Shown piece after piece: positions 12,600-25,984 of a stretch of DNA of 64,000 nt. The DNA is from Oasisia sp. SBJ-2009. Lineage: Eukaryota > Annelida > Polychaeta > Sabellida > Siboglinidae. The DNA lies in contig OZ024855.1 of the NCBI GenBank assembly GCA_964017155.1, positions 59,392,368-59,456,367 of the forward strand, in the 5' to 3' direction. The notes beneath the pieces are model-generated. The model was not told where the DNA came from, ran no database searches, and worked only from the letters and a program-made list of their open reading frames with translations. Every line of letters starts with the position of its first letter. The stretch's first letter is position 1. The position numbers were made by a program, and so were the translations under genes.

Positions 12600-13195
12600 T
12601 GTTGGAGGAACAAGTGAACTGCTTTAGAAACGTGGGCGGTACAGTGTGCGAAGAATAACAAAGTCGTAAAGAAACACAGGCCACGATACAAGCAGGCGGG
12701 CAGCATAGGATAGAGGGAGAGAAAGCTGAAGTTACAATAGAGAGGAGAAGCGTTTGAAGCGTGTAACATAACAGCGGCCGTATATGGGTTGGATACACTT
12801 ACACTGACAGAGAGCCGTGAAGAAAACGTTCAGGTAGCAGAAAAAACTGGATCGGAAAAACATATAGGATAAAACGATATGAGAAAAGGGAGACTGCGGA
12901 ATTGAGGGAGATGAGAAAAACACCTCAATACATGGAGAGGGCATGTGCAAGGAATGGGCGATGAAGGACTGCCGATAAAGACGTGGCAAGCAGACGAAGA
13001 AAGAGAAGACCGTATATCAGACGGGACGATAGCCTGAACAGAGGTATGCGGACGAATGGGTGGCCTTTACGGAAAAAACAGAGACCACAGTAGGACGGAT
13101 GCTTTGCTAACGAGGAATGCAGGAGAAGCAACGAATGTGAATATAGATACAATCGCGCCTGGCATCAAGGTGATGAAGATGAAAAGGAGGACGTG
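12600..13195 (+). pseudogene. possible LINE C-terminal remnant
   Basis: GA-rich sequence with many stops. Pieces of one + frame (TWRGHVQGMGDEGLPIKTWQ, then ERED and further basic residues) resemble the GHVxRMxxxRLPKKTW block common near the C terminus of APE-type LINE reverse transcriptases. No motif of the polymerase core is visible. The opposite-strand frames are rich in Ser/Phe/Leu and unconvincing. Confidence 0.28.
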
Positions 13196-13984
13196 ATAAA
13201 TGTGTTTGTGTATAGTGCTTATATCAATAATGTTGATAGTATGCAAAAGTTTTTATTTTGGCAAATATTGTTTTAATCAAGATGCATGGAACGCCTCGTT
13301 TTTATAAACATAATATTATAGTTTGCCGAGCACCATTATGGAGTATGGTTTTCGAAAGTATTTTTTGTCCATGTAAATGTTTTCCTTGCAAGCTGGGTCG
13401 CAGAGTGGCCTTAACATCATAGTACATCAATATACTTTGATGTTATTAGTGTCGCACGATTTTCGGCATCATATATGTTCATGTATTACAACCCTTTTCC
13501 AAATGTCTATTAATTTGGTACAATTTGTATGCATAAATCACAATTTCGCCTAATAAGACGTATGTTCAGGCAATTTGACTCTCGTGACACAAGTGTGACT
13601 ATGTATTACGTGATATGTAAAAGCAATTCCTGTACGCCGGAGACGTATGCGAATCCCATGTAACTTCCATTTATATACGGTATTACTAAGTATAAGCACG
13701 ACAATACCAGATAATTGTTTGGCGATATATTGACCACTCGCGTTTTCGGTGAGGAGAGATTGGTGTTGGTCTTCTTTACCATGACACAATCAAATGCCTA
13801 ACGACAAAACTATGCAATTATAACAGCTAGGTGTGGTAATATAATTCGTAATTAAAACGCATATGTGAATTGAATGCGTAGAATATTGGCGACAGCATTT
13901 TGGCCAGATTTAAAATATTCACCTACTTATAACAACCTTATAATTAATTATTTAAAATGAAAATAATGGGAGCACACACAGTAA

Positions 13985-15825
<1,841 letters not shown>

Positions 15826-15946
15826 GTGAATCGAAATACTTATTGGCCATGTTCAGTTCACGGTCCAGAATGTTTGCATTGTTGAAAGGTTTATGTGTAC
15901 GAGAGTCGGACATGTTAATGTATCAGTCGGGATTGTTTTGTAACAG

Positions 15947-16184
15947 GTGACATGTTTTCATGCGACATGGAGCAGGACGCCAGTAGCAACAAACATTGTC
16001 GCCTGCGACAGGACGACACGGAGGACTTCGACTGGACATGCAACAGAGGGGTGACGCCTCAGGGTAAAAGAAGTAATGAAATATCTTTCAACGGCCGTAA
16101 ATATCCGGCGACAGGGCCCGCATCCGCCAGGTCTGGAGTGAACTATCTCTACGCCGATGGGGCAAACAAACGGAAGATTGCAAG
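15947..16184 (+). CDS. exon: MAM domain A, first part (GC donor), VWA-MAM gene
   Basis: A 238-nt exon (acceptor TTTGTAACAG), entered in phase 1 and left in phase 2, encodes the N-terminal part of a MAM domain: FSCDMEQDASSNKHC with the first two conserved Cys, then EDFDW, GVTP, ATGP and NYLYADGANKRKIA. MAM domains are beta-sandwich adhesion modules in extracellular and membrane proteins. The donor is AAG|GCAAGG, a GC-AG intron. Joining there gives KIAR-LILEGDF, exactly as expected for the family, and the same phase-2 intron position recurs in MAM-B with a normal GT. Reading past 16184 adds only about nine residues before a stop. Confidence 0.87.
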
Positions 16185-16599
16185 GCAAGGACCTACACAG
16201 CTGTTATTATAGTACAACAAATAAACGAATGTATCAACCTTCTATCTCAAAAATAATGAAAATAGTAATATTGCAAACACAACATTCCTATGCACATATA
16301 AAAGCAATATATTGATAATACAGAATAACAATACAAAATAATTAATATACGAGTAAAAACTTCACGTAAATATGTACACAGCAAAACCAACTGATGCCGC
16401 ATTTGCCTCTTACTACATACGTTAATGGCTACACAGAATACAGTAGCATGTCAGTGTTAGTCACCATACCAAAAGTAGCCGTTCTGAATATGACAACACA
16501 TAAGAAATAACACTAACAAAAACAAGCATGTGGCTAACGTTAAATCTCATAGGCAGACTTGATTTGTTCAATATCCTGCATGTATACACCAAATGCAAA

Positions 16600-17010
16600 A
16601 CCATTCCAATTGGTAGGTCTACATCGCAGCAAAGGCTCTCATTCTACTCGTCTTATCGTCGTCATTCGCCCTTCGCCTAACACAAACATGGTTATACAAT
16701 TTCGGTATTCCTAATAGAATTTGCCCATCTGATGGACAGTATGACAATGGACACCTCTAATATATTGGTTGCTGGTGAACTTAATTTTCGCATGGACAAT
16801 GAATCAAATAATGACACCAGGCGTTTTCTTGATCTTTTGAAAGATGGATACCTCGCACAGTACATAGAAGGCCGGACACATGTCGCAGAGTATACCATCG
16901 ATCTTCTAATTACTCGTTCATCTGATGCATTCCTGAACAATATAAGCATAGATATTCCGCACACGTCAGATCACTCCGCCATTCACAAACATCAACGAAA
17001 AGTCGAAGCT
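16600..17010 (+). pseudogene. LINE endonuclease remnant (L2/CR1-like)
   Basis: The + frame from about 16700 reads FLIEFAHLMDSMTMDTSNIL, the altered catalytic loop AGELNFRMDNES (canonical GDFNxH), then EYTIDLLITRSSDAF and PHTSDHSAIH with the terminal SDH motif of the APE endonuclease. The first Asp of the GDFN loop is replaced by Glu and the upstream half is shredded, so it is inactive. It lies in the MAM-A first intron, downstream of the GC donor. Confidence 0.72.
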
Positions 17011-17248
17011 ACAAAATTATCAGTACCGCTGCGATGGATATCCGATCGTTGCTACTGTCAAACCATCTGCCTGGCGATACTAGCTATACGTTTGACATAG
17101 ATCAAAGTGCTTATTTGTGCAATTATACATTAATATATAATGGTACTAGCCCAATACATATAGTAATGTATATTGCAATCGTAAATGTTGCATAAAAGGA
17201 TTGTTATTACATGTAACTTACTAAATTATGTGTTTGCGTCCTGTATAG

Positions 17249-17385
<137 letters not shown>

Positions 17386-17430
17386 GCCTCCGTTGCCGGA
17401 GAAGAAACATTACATACATATTCATACGTG

Positions 17431-19321
17431 CAATCACATATAAAAGACACACGGTGGAGAATAAAAACCTGATAAAATAAAATAAATAACAACAATACAT
17501 ACAGTGGCATGGTATAATATATAAAATTCAGTGTATATTGTGTATATCAGTTAAAATAAAGAGACGCGTAATATATTAGAGTGCAGTGGTTAAGAGATGA
17601 ACTAAAAGATGTTCATGTGAATATGGTCTGTTAAAATTATCAGTAAGTAAAAGGTGTATAATCGAGTCAACAAGACCATCATTTGTCGCACTACTTTGGG
17701 GTACATGTTGATTTAAATTAAAGGCTCGTTTACTGGGTGACTCGCCCATAGATACTACTTTATACAACAGGGTTCCAGGTACCGTTTCACCATAACATAT
17801 AAAACGAGACAGTAAGTGCTGCATCAGTCGACGCGCTGGACTTTCCACATTAAATATTCTACTATACAAAACATAAACATTTCTATTTACAATATCTTCG
17901 ATCTTTTCAATATTTAGTGCTTTAAGTAAGGCTGTGTTGTGGGATAGTTTGCTTAATCCAAGACTTTGTTTAATTAATTTACCCTGTGCAGATTCAAGTC
18001 GACGCATTTGGATGGCGGTGCTGCCCATACACTCTAAACCGTATGTTAACGTTGGTTGACATATAAATTTATAAAGATACGCTTGAACACCAGGAGTGGC
18101 TCCTGGGTATAACATACCGGCATTACCAAGCCCATAAAATGACTGTCTGCATTTTGTTAGTCTGTTGGTGACATGGCTGGCATTGTTACCACCCTGATTA
18201 AACACGTTACCAAGTATATTAAGCGATTCTTCATTACATAGACATTTGTCACCAAGCCTCCACTTTGGGTCTTGGTATAACGGACACTTTCCAACAATCA
18301 TGCATTTCGATTTTTCAACCCCAAATTTGAATTTCCACCTTTTACTATATGCATCACATACATCAATTAGGTTCTGTAGATCTTGAACATTAGTTGAGAA
18401 TAGAGTAATATCGTCGGCGTAAGCCATAGAATTGTACAGTGTATCACCTATTCTGACGCCTGCGTCACAGTTATTCAAGTCTAATAAAAGTTGATTAATA
18501 AAAATGTTAAACAGATACGGCGAGAGAACGCTTCCTTGTCGTGTACCAAGTGTCACATCAAACGGTTTACTATATGAACCGTTCCACTTGACTACAGCAT
18601 TCAGCTTATCATACCAGTTATACAATAGTAACCACTCATGTACAGGTAAAACATGAATTAACTTTAGAAACAGTGACACGTGACATATAGAGTCAAAACA
18701 TTTTTCTGCATCAAGGGCGGCTACGAACACAGGGCTGTTTTGCGATTTAAAATAAGATGTAATATCATTTAGTAAGTTGCATGCAAATGCTGTACCTCGG
18801 TTCTCGCGGAATCCAAACTGAGTGTCAGATAAATCAGTATCTGGTAAGATCAGTGCTTCTACCATCTTAGTATGTATAGAGCTTAGAGTAATTGGCCGAT
18901 AATTCTTTGCAATGTTCGCGTTAAGTGTAGATTTCTTTAGTATGGGAACAATTAAACCAGTAGTGAATAATGTAGGTACGCATGCCCTGGATAGTATAAT
19001 AGTGTACAGTGATGCAAGCAGTGAACACAATAACGATGATTTGCCATAAATAAGATGTTCAGCAGTTATACCATCGAGTCCCGGTGATTTATTTTTACTA
19101 AGTTTGGATATAAGCATGGCGACTTGATCCTGATGTACCTCATGTGTGCCCATCAAATAACAATTATCACTATAATATTGCTCTACCATGTGTTTGTCAT
19201 GAGTTTGTTAAACAGTACATTCTGGTAAGGCTTGCATAACATCACCATAGAATTCACCAAAATCTGTGGCACATAGAGATGATTTAACTTTTGTAATTCT
19301 TCGCTGTTTGATTACATTCCA

Positions 19322-19403
<82 letters not shown>
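17431..19403 (-). mobile_element. 5'-truncated LINE insertion
   Basis: Minus-strand LINE segment with a long reverse-transcriptase ORF (17576-19189). A further upstream coding piece (FWNVIKQRRITKVKSSLCAT) lies at 19208-19318 and is separated from the ORF by a stop. The 13-mer ATATTCATACGTG lies at 17418-17430 and again at 19404-19416, which may be a target-site duplication. The right boundary coincides with a (TA)n array at about 19324-19407. The 3' tail has no poly(A). Confidence 0.65.
17576..19189 (-). CDS. LINE reverse transcriptase (5'-truncated ORF, 537 aa)
   Basis: An open frame of 537 residues covers the core of a non-LTR reverse transcriptase: SKNKSPGLDGITAEHL, NYRPITLSSIHTKM, FGFRENRGT, VAALDAEKCFDS, GTRQGSVLSPYLFNIF and the catalytic AYADDITLFS (residues 257-260 are YADD). 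A C-terminal region follows with LTYGLECMGS. The catalytic Asp residues are present. The endonuclease is missing and a stop separates this frame from the remaining upstream coding sequence, so the copy is probably not autonomous. It lies antisense to the host gene in a MAM-A intron. The clade cannot be fixed by eye. Confidence 0.88.
   Translation of the reverse strand: MVEQYYSDNCYLMGTHEVHQDQVAMLISKLSKNKSPGLDGITAEHLIYGKSSLLCSLLASLYTIILSRACVPTLFTTGLIVPILKKSTLNANIAKNYRPITLSSIHTKMVEALILPDTDLSDTQFGFRENRGTAFACNLLNDITSYFKSQNSPVFVAALDAEKCFDSICHVSLFLKLIHVLPVHEWLLLYNWYDKLNAVVKWNGSYSKPFDVTLGTRQGSVLSPYLFNIFINQLLLDLNNCDAGVRIGDTLYNSMAYADDITLFSTNVQDLQNLIDVCDAYSKRWKFKFGVEKSKCMIVGKCPLYQDPKWRLGDKCLCNEESLNILGNVFNQGGNNASHVTNRLTKCRQSFYGLGNAGMLYPGATPGVQAYLYKFICQPTLTYGLECMGSTAIQMRRLESAQGKLIKQSLGLSKLSHNTALLKALNIEKIEDIVNRNVYVLYSRIFNVESPARRLMQHLLSRFICYGETVPGTLLYKVVSMGESPSKRAFNLNQHVPQSSATNDGLVDSIIHLLLTDNFNRPYSHEHLLVHLLTTAL

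Positions 19404-19407
<4 letters not shown>
19324..19407. repeat. (TA)n microsatellite at LINE edge
   Basis: A pure TA array replacing the 5' end of the LINE, next to the ATATTCATACGTG repeat. Confidence 0.95.
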
Positions 19408-19410
<3 letters not shown>

Positions 19411-19676
19411 TACGTGTTATCTGGACACGCTTGTTGAAGTGATAAGTTAAATATTTGTTCTGTATTTCCTAGCTTACCGTGTCGGATAAGCCAAGGATAC
19501 TTATTACGAAATAGAGCCTAAATACTTGGACGGGCGCGCTGTTTATTACATCCACAACACTGTTAATAGAAGGTGTCGACCAGGCTTAACGGGGTGGGTC
19601 GTTAATCTCCAGAACTACCTATTAACCAATATTCTAAGACATAGTTTAATAGTATTATTGCTTAACGATCTTGCAG

Positions 19677-19884
19677 ACTGATACTGGAAGGAGACTTCCA
19701 ACGTGCCCGAGGTTATTACTGCTTACGCTTCGCCTACTGCCAAAATGGTTACCACGCTGGCGACCTTTCTGTATACGACCGGGTTAACAAAGGTCCACGG
19801 TTATCGTGGTGGACTATGGCTGGCAACTACGGTCCACTGTGGCACACCGCTGCGGTCCTGCTAGACCTGACTGGAGTAAGCCAG
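19677..19884 (+). CDS. exon: MAM domain A, middle part
   Basis: A 208-nt exon (acceptor GATCTTGCAG), entered in phase 2 and left in phase 0. It encodes LILEGDFQRARGYYCLRFAY, then the strand GDLSVYD and LWHTAAVLLDLTGVSQ. The CLRFxYxxxGxxxGxLxV pattern is the hallmark of the MAM second half, and its Cys is the third canonical one. Two in-frame donors lie nine bases apart: GTAAGC at 19876 and GTAGGC at 19885. They would include or omit Val-Ser-Gln. The longer form matches the family better. Confidence 0.88.
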
Positions 19885-20130
19885 GTAGGCGCATCCGATG
19901 TTCGTTCGGTCAATAACATATATGTCATGTCACTACAATGATACAATAACTGTATAAAATAAGCTGTTTATAAATTTAAAAAAATGAGTACAACCAATAA
20001 CTAGCTTTAGCCCAAATAATTCCAAATGAAGTGTGAAATGGTTGTTGGAATAACACAACAAAAATTTCACTAATTTATAGTCATTCGTTAATGTATTCGT
20101 CCATCGAGCATGTGGCTTCGCCCTGGATAT
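19885..20130. other. intron start, no feature
   Basis: AT-rich intron sequence before the TA arrays; nothing seen. Confidence 0.4.
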
Positions 20131-20402
<272 letters not shown>

Positions 20403-20689
20403 CAAAAGAGTAACCAAAATTAGACGAATAATCAGCAAAAACAGTGGCATGTTTACCGTATTGTTGACATTCATCGATAAGTTGAACGCTATGTGAATAG
20501 GGATTGCGCTTGTCGATCAATTAAGCTAGGTCGGTATTTACCTAAGCGACAAATGAACATTTGACAACACTTCCAAAGATCACACAGGTCCAATCGTAAT
20601 GTCCCCGCAAGCAAGAATCTTTTTATCAAAACTTCGCAGAAGAAAACTAATTAGTTTGACGTTGACCGAGCGCGAAGACGTTTCACCAT

Positions 20690-21535
20690 GTTAAGAAGAT
20701 TAGTTCTAAACGTTGATTGGTCGCAACGTTATTCACCAACGGGGATTGTTTTGTTACTGCCATTACTGATGAGAACACATCGTCACTGGGGGCCGGATCA
20801 TTGACTGTCTTGCTACTGAAAGTTGGGTCATACACATCCTTACCGGTGACTAGTGGTTCATTGTAATCCTTGACGGTTGGATCATCCACTCCCTAATCAG
20901 TGATGGATCATCATCAGTCTTACCAGTCATTGCTTGACCATGCGTAGCATTGCAGGGACAGCTGGATCACCCACCCCTTTGTCAATTACTTCTAGGTCAT
21001 CGTCAGCACTTTATGTGACTGCTGGATCATCCACACACTTGCCAGTCTCTACCTGATCAATGAAACACTTGCCAGGGATTACTGGCCCATGGATAGCCTT
21101 GTCAGTTTCACATAGACGTCCACACATAGACAATGGTCCCACGATCATCGACAGCCTTGTCTGCGTCTGTTGGAACATCCACACATTTACAATGTTCCCT
21201 CGGTCATCGACACCCTCGTCTGTGACTGTTGAAATATCCACACATTGACTATGGTCCGACGATCATCGACACCCTCGTCTTTGAATGGTGGAACATCCAC
21301 ACGTTGACAATGGTCCCATGATCATCGACAGCCTTGTCTGTGACTGTTAGAACATCCACACATTGACAGTGGTCCCACGATCATCGACAGCCTTGTCTGT
21401 GACTGTTGGAACATCCACACATTGACAGTGGTTCCACGATCATCGACAGCCTTGTCTGTGACTATTGGAACATCCACACCTTAACAATGATCCCATGATC
21501 ATCGACAGCCTCGTCTTTGACTGTTGGATCAACAG
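20690..21535. repeat. 59-bp minisatellite with degenerate flank
   Basis: The block TCATCGACAGCCTTGTCTG recurs at 59-base intervals (TCATCG at 21145, 21204, 21263, 21322, 21381, 21440 and 21499), with consensus GACTGTTGGAACATCCACAC and TTGACAATGGTCCCACGA between. More degenerate copies with GGATCATCCACAC extend left to about 20690. Because 59 is not a multiple of three and the frames shift between copies, it is non-coding. It lies in the intron between the second and third MAM-A exons. Confidence 0.85.
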
Positions 21536-21539
21536 AAGC

Positions 21540-22345
21540 CGTGCTTCCTCCTACCGCACCCACGCGAGTCTTGTCACATGGCGTTAGACACACCAGTTGG
21601 TTGGACAAGTTCTTATATCGAATACACACCTTCACAAGTTATATCGTTAAGTCATTTACATCTACAGCACATACGCACACACGAATAGACACACACATAC
21701 ACACGCGTTTAATGATGTACATGTTTTGTAACCATGTAGTAGGAACAAAACGCGTTCAACGATAATTCACACGTTGAACTGCACATATGACGTAATTGCA
21801 CTGTTGCGCGATACTCTAAGCTCTTATTGTGCATGTCTGTGACATGTATGTTTATTTCACACCGTCACTCCCTGTTCAACATTAATTTTCTTCTTGACTT
21901 ACCCCAGAATTGGAAAGACAATGGTTGCTTCTCTGGCCGACTTTGTAATAATAACTAATTAAACAAAGATGTACATTCAATAAATACTTTACAATAACAA
22001 GATTAAACGTACACTAAATATGTCGCATACAAAATAAAATAATTGAAAATGTTTAGTTGTTAGTTCTACTGTTTATGTTTACAATTTATCTTAATTTTCT
22101 TATCTAAGGCATATGTACTATATAAACACTATCATTGTTATACATCAAAATATGTGAATTACCATCTGCTCGTTCTGGTTCGAACAGTGGTCTTCTCGGC
22201 TAAGTCATACAGTGAGAGTTAGTTAAGCAAGACTAGTATATATTTATTTATTTACTTGCATACGGTATTCATTTATATGCATACATACATTATGCGTGCG
22301 TGCGTATGCGTGTGTCTTTAATAGTATTCATTGGACGTTGGACAG
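21540..22345. other. intron sequence, no gene
   Basis: A CA/CACG-rich patch at 21670-21705 and otherwise AT-rich sequence, ending in the acceptor GACGTTGGACAG before the last MAM-A exon. Confidence 0.5.
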
Positions 22346-22433
22346 GTTGGATTTGAAGTGCACAACAGAAACAGAAAGATGAGGATTGACGTAGCCTTGG
22401 ATGACGTCACTATATCACCGGGGAAATGCGAAG
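22346..22433 (+). CDS. exon: MAM domain A, C-terminal part
   Basis: An 88-nt exon (acceptor GTTGGACAG, donor GAAG|GTTTGT), entered in phase 0 and left in phase 1. It reads VGFEVHNRNRKMRIDVALDD then VTISPGKCE: the FExxxxxxxxGDIALDDIxxxxGxC ending of a MAM domain, with the fourth canonical Cys. The Gly-Asp before the Ile/Val is Arg-Ile-Asp here. Its phase-1 end joins directly to the phase-1 start of the MAM-B exon at 27089, so the two MAM domains are separated by only a few residues. Confidence 0.88.
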
Positions 22434-22739
22434 GTTTGTTAAATGCTAGAACATACAAGGCAATGGCTGATATCGATCAATATTCTGTGTGTTCCAGTTG
22501 CTTAGTTCTAAGATTATTGTATGGTGCTTATCTAAATAGCAATGCTAATAATAAATATGTTTAATTACTGCTTCCCTCCCAACGAGTCTTGACAATTACA
22601 ATAACATATCACCATGTCTTGTATTCTATACATCGTTCTTTAGAAAGCTGAGAAAATGGGACATGCCTATTGATTACCTTATAATGTTCCTTCATGCTTT
22701 GATGCGTGACATTACCTACTGGGTGTTTGTTGCAGTAAA

Positions 22740-23000
22740 ACTTAATGAGGTACCACAATAACTAATCCGACAGAGGGAGCTCTAATGCAACTAGGGTCTT
22801 TGTGCATTCTTTTACGTATTCTTGACGTGTGTAACATGCGAAATATTTCGCGGAATATTTTTGCAGAACGCTTGTTTAAATTATCCTGCAACCAGCTGTT
22901 GAACTCGCATGACTCCGAAGCTTCACATGTAGCTAAATATGGAAACAGTCTGAAATGTCCGTCAATGTGAAGTCATAAATACGTACATTGATGTACATTT
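22740..23000. mobile_element. MITE-like repeat, copy 1
   Basis: The segment with AACGCTTGTTTAAAT, GTTGAACTCGCATGACTCCGA, and ATGTCCGTCAATGTGAAG is the reverse complement of 25060-25170, and the end sequence is also found near 23720-23760 (TCACAATGACGGACATGTTA). Three related copies within 2.5 kb, with no coding capacity, indicate a small non-autonomous element family. Confidence 0.55.
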
Positions 23001-23337
23001 ACAGCCGATGGAACGTCGACTGCTGGCCCGCGACGACAGGTGTACTGGCTCGATGCCGGAACTAGTGTTTACATTTATCTACAGCTCGCCGTATGCATCA
23101 AATGTTACTGTTACTTCATAAATAGTTAAAAATTGATATAATATAGCTTGTACGTCAATATTAAAGCATAATGTCTACATTAATATATATTTATAGTCGA
23201 TGGAACGTCGAACGTTCCTTCGAATTCGGTACCAAGATAGCGTTGTTTTGGCTGTTCTTTCTAATGAGCACACATACGGCATGCCCACACATACAAACTA
23301 TCGCTGGCTACGCGAATGCACGGTCAATAACTTATCC

Positions 23338-23531
<194 letters not shown>

Positions 23532-23534
23532 TTT

Positions 23535-24830
23535 TACCCGCCTAACATATCGTACACTGGCATTTGTGCAAAACAAATGAAATCAGCGTATTTTGTAAGA
23601 TCATGTGATCGGTTCGCAGCAAGAAAACGAGTGCCATTTCTACATAATCTTGGGTGGATAGTTCAAAGGCCAACAATATGTGATTAGTGCAAGACAACAT
23701 AACCGGTAAATGTGAATTAATGTAGACATAATGCTTTCACAATGACGGACATGTTACACGATATCAGTATTTAACTCTGCGGGAAGTAGCAGTATCAGAA
23801 GCATACGGGGAGATGTACATGATTTTAAACATCCGTTCCAAAATCGTTCTAGCACATCTGTTGGGCCATCAGGCGACATTCCAGACATGCCACATGATAC
23901 GGATTACCCGTATCCGATACACATGTTTGAGGTGTTTTAAGTGATACGGCGGTACTACGTTTTGATACGGATTTTAACTAAATTTATGGAGCCATTGTTT
24001 TTAACCACATTATGCCTTGTATGCGTCACAAAATTATACTGCATAATGGAATAATTGTTTACTGTTAGTGGCTAAGTAAATCGATTCGAAACGAACGAAC
24101 TAAGCCACCGATTAGTTTATTGTAGCGCGTAATAGATGGCGTGCTGGTAAATTGTAGTTCTGAAAACTGCGGCAGGTGGCTCAACGGATAGGAATGGGTC
24201 GCGTGGCTGGCACTTGACGAGTATAATGAAATCGCCTGCATGTCTGATGTAATACCACACAAAGGTGCATATCCGCCATTCCCCGACCAAAGAGAACCTT
24301 ATAAAAGCAGCATTATGCAGGTTGTCTGAATTTCTGTGACCACATATGTAGTGTGGAGTGATTATAAATGATGTTTTAGTGCACCGTGGCATCAGAGCTG
24401 TCAAATTATGACAGCTGTCATTCGGTGCATTTCTGCGTGGTAATACAGTTGTCATTTTGCTTGGTGATGTAATCAGGGGCAATCAATGGGTGGTCCAAGC
24501 AGAAATGGGCGGTGTAAGGTTTAAATGAAGTTTGTGGGAGCCTGATGTATTAGAAGTTCACGACATAACTTGTATCTATGTAGGGTAAATATACTGTGAA
24601 ATTGTCAATAACAGAGCACCGCGAGATTAGTAGGAAATGAAGGAAACGTTATAATGGTCGTCTATGGAAAATGCAAATGTGGTCTGAGTCCTTCTGATTT
24701 CAAAATGTTGCCGCTTGCCAGTAACACTTTGATATACGCGCTAACTGCTGAAATAAATTGTTATTATTTGATGGCACTGTCTGTTTTGCGGTATGCAGTT
24801 TAAACGTGCTGAAGTGAAGTAAAACGTCGG
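23535..24830. other. intron sequence, no gene
   Basis: No exon recognised. Part of the MITE family occurs at 23715-23770. A patch near 24175-24215 (GGCTCAACGGATAGG) weakly recalls a tRNA A-box but lacks a convincing B-box at the right distance. Confidence 0.35.
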
Positions 24831-24832
24831 TA

Positions 24833-24937
24833 ATCTTCCAGTTAATTGGCCTCAATAATAAAAAACAAAACGTGGAAAAACCGTTTTAAAAAGGCCTTAA
24901 ATTGGGCTTACTAACTTAGGCCAGTTAACTGGAAGAT
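24833..24937. repeat. 105-bp inverted-repeat (hairpin) element
   Basis: ATCTTCCAGTTAATTGGCCT at 24833-24852 pairs with AGGCCAGTTAACTGGAAGAT at 24918-24937 (19 of 20 bases). The interior also has CCGTTTTAAAAAGGCC-type self-complementarity. It is non-coding. Confidence 0.65.
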
Positions 24938-25019
24938 CTGATTATAATGATATGGGTTGATACGGATTCTTACAAAATTTTAGATCAAAAATACTGATTG
25001 CCATCCCAAAATTGTGACA

Positions 25020-25192
25020 AGTCTGACATTCAGCTGTAAATGTACATTACTGTACACATTATACCTTCACATTGACGGACATGTTAGACTATACTCATAT
25101 TTTGCTATGTGTGAGGTTTCGGAGTCATGCGAGTTCAACAGCTAATTGAGGATGATTTAAACAAGCGTTCCGTAAAACTTGCACACAAATCC
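25020..25192. mobile_element. MITE-like repeat, copy 2 (inverted relative to copy 1)
   Basis: Reverse complement of the 22880-22975 sequence, including CGGAGTCATGCGAGTTCAACA and GATTTAAACAAGCGTTC. The pair of opposite copies lies in the same intron. The right side continues directly into the 25193-25263 palindrome. Confidence 0.55.
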
Positions 25193-25263
25193 ACGTCAGT
25201 CGCTAGAGGCGCTGATATGCAACTAGGGTCTAGTTGCGTATCAGCGCCTCTAGCGACTAACGT
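25193..25263. repeat. 71-bp near-perfect palindrome
   Basis: Two 34-base arms (25193-25226 and 25230-25263) match at 32 of 34 positions around a 3-base centre. Each arm contains GTCGCTAGAGGCGCTGATA or its complement. It can form a very stable hairpin. The ATGCAACTAGGGTCT core also occurs at 22784-22798 in MITE copy 1, linking it to that element family. Confidence 0.85.
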
Positions 25264-25984
25264 TGATCTGTGGAACCACACTGTCGTAACAAATCCATTG
25301 GTCTTTGTAATGCTGTTAGGCATTGTGATTAGTTAGTATGTTAATAACATAATAGCCAGGCGCTATAATTAGTTAATAAGTTAATGACATGTTTGTCACC
25401 TTGTTCTCGGTAATCGCATCTGAAGTTTCTTATGTCTGGCAGCACAGGTGTCATGTCAGTCGTATTTGTTGTTTCTCTGTTTGTATGTACACCACCTTGG
25501 TGATCGTCCGTCGCGTATTGCAGAACATCCAGGTAGGCAGTACAAAACGACTCTATTACCGATCACATGTGTGGTTGAGGTAGTGTGTCTTAGTCCAGAT
25601 GTCGTTCTAAACTTGAATTAAATAGCTAACGAAACAGATGGATATGTGAACGAATCTATGTTCAAAACAGTGTAAGGATTGACATCCTTTTTATTTTGTT
25701 GTGTAAGTAAGAGTAATCTGATTAAATTAGCTTAATCATCCTAAAATTAAACAAACCAGCTCCGAAATACTACAATTAAACTATGTTTTATCTACAGAGA
25801 ACATTGCATGTGTGTAACTTCAAAGTTACCTTGTGGATGAATGTGACCTGTTGAGATATATTGATGAGTTATCGGGCGCCTTCATCCACCACGACAAGTC
25901 CGAAGACACTCCGACGTTAATACTTGGAAAACCTGTAAATATGTAAAGCCGTTTGTCGTAGACGTCACGTTAATCACACATAAT

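Noticed and set aside
16185..16212. Extension of the MAM-A first exon to a stop at 16210
   Set aside because: Reading through adds unrelated residues and stops, while the GC donor restores the conserved MAM sequence in phase with the next exon.
23005..23228. Two similar mini-exons (ADGTSTAGPRRQ and VDGTSNVPSNS) after MAM-A
   Set aside because: Both would run phase 1 to 0, which cannot lead into the phase-1 MAM-B exon, and the flanking similarity extends into intron sequence, so they look like a duplicated intronic or MITE-end segment.
24117..24482. 121-residue minus-strand ORF
   Set aside because: No domain, no splice context, composition like random sequence; also a weak tRNA-like A-box without a B-box.
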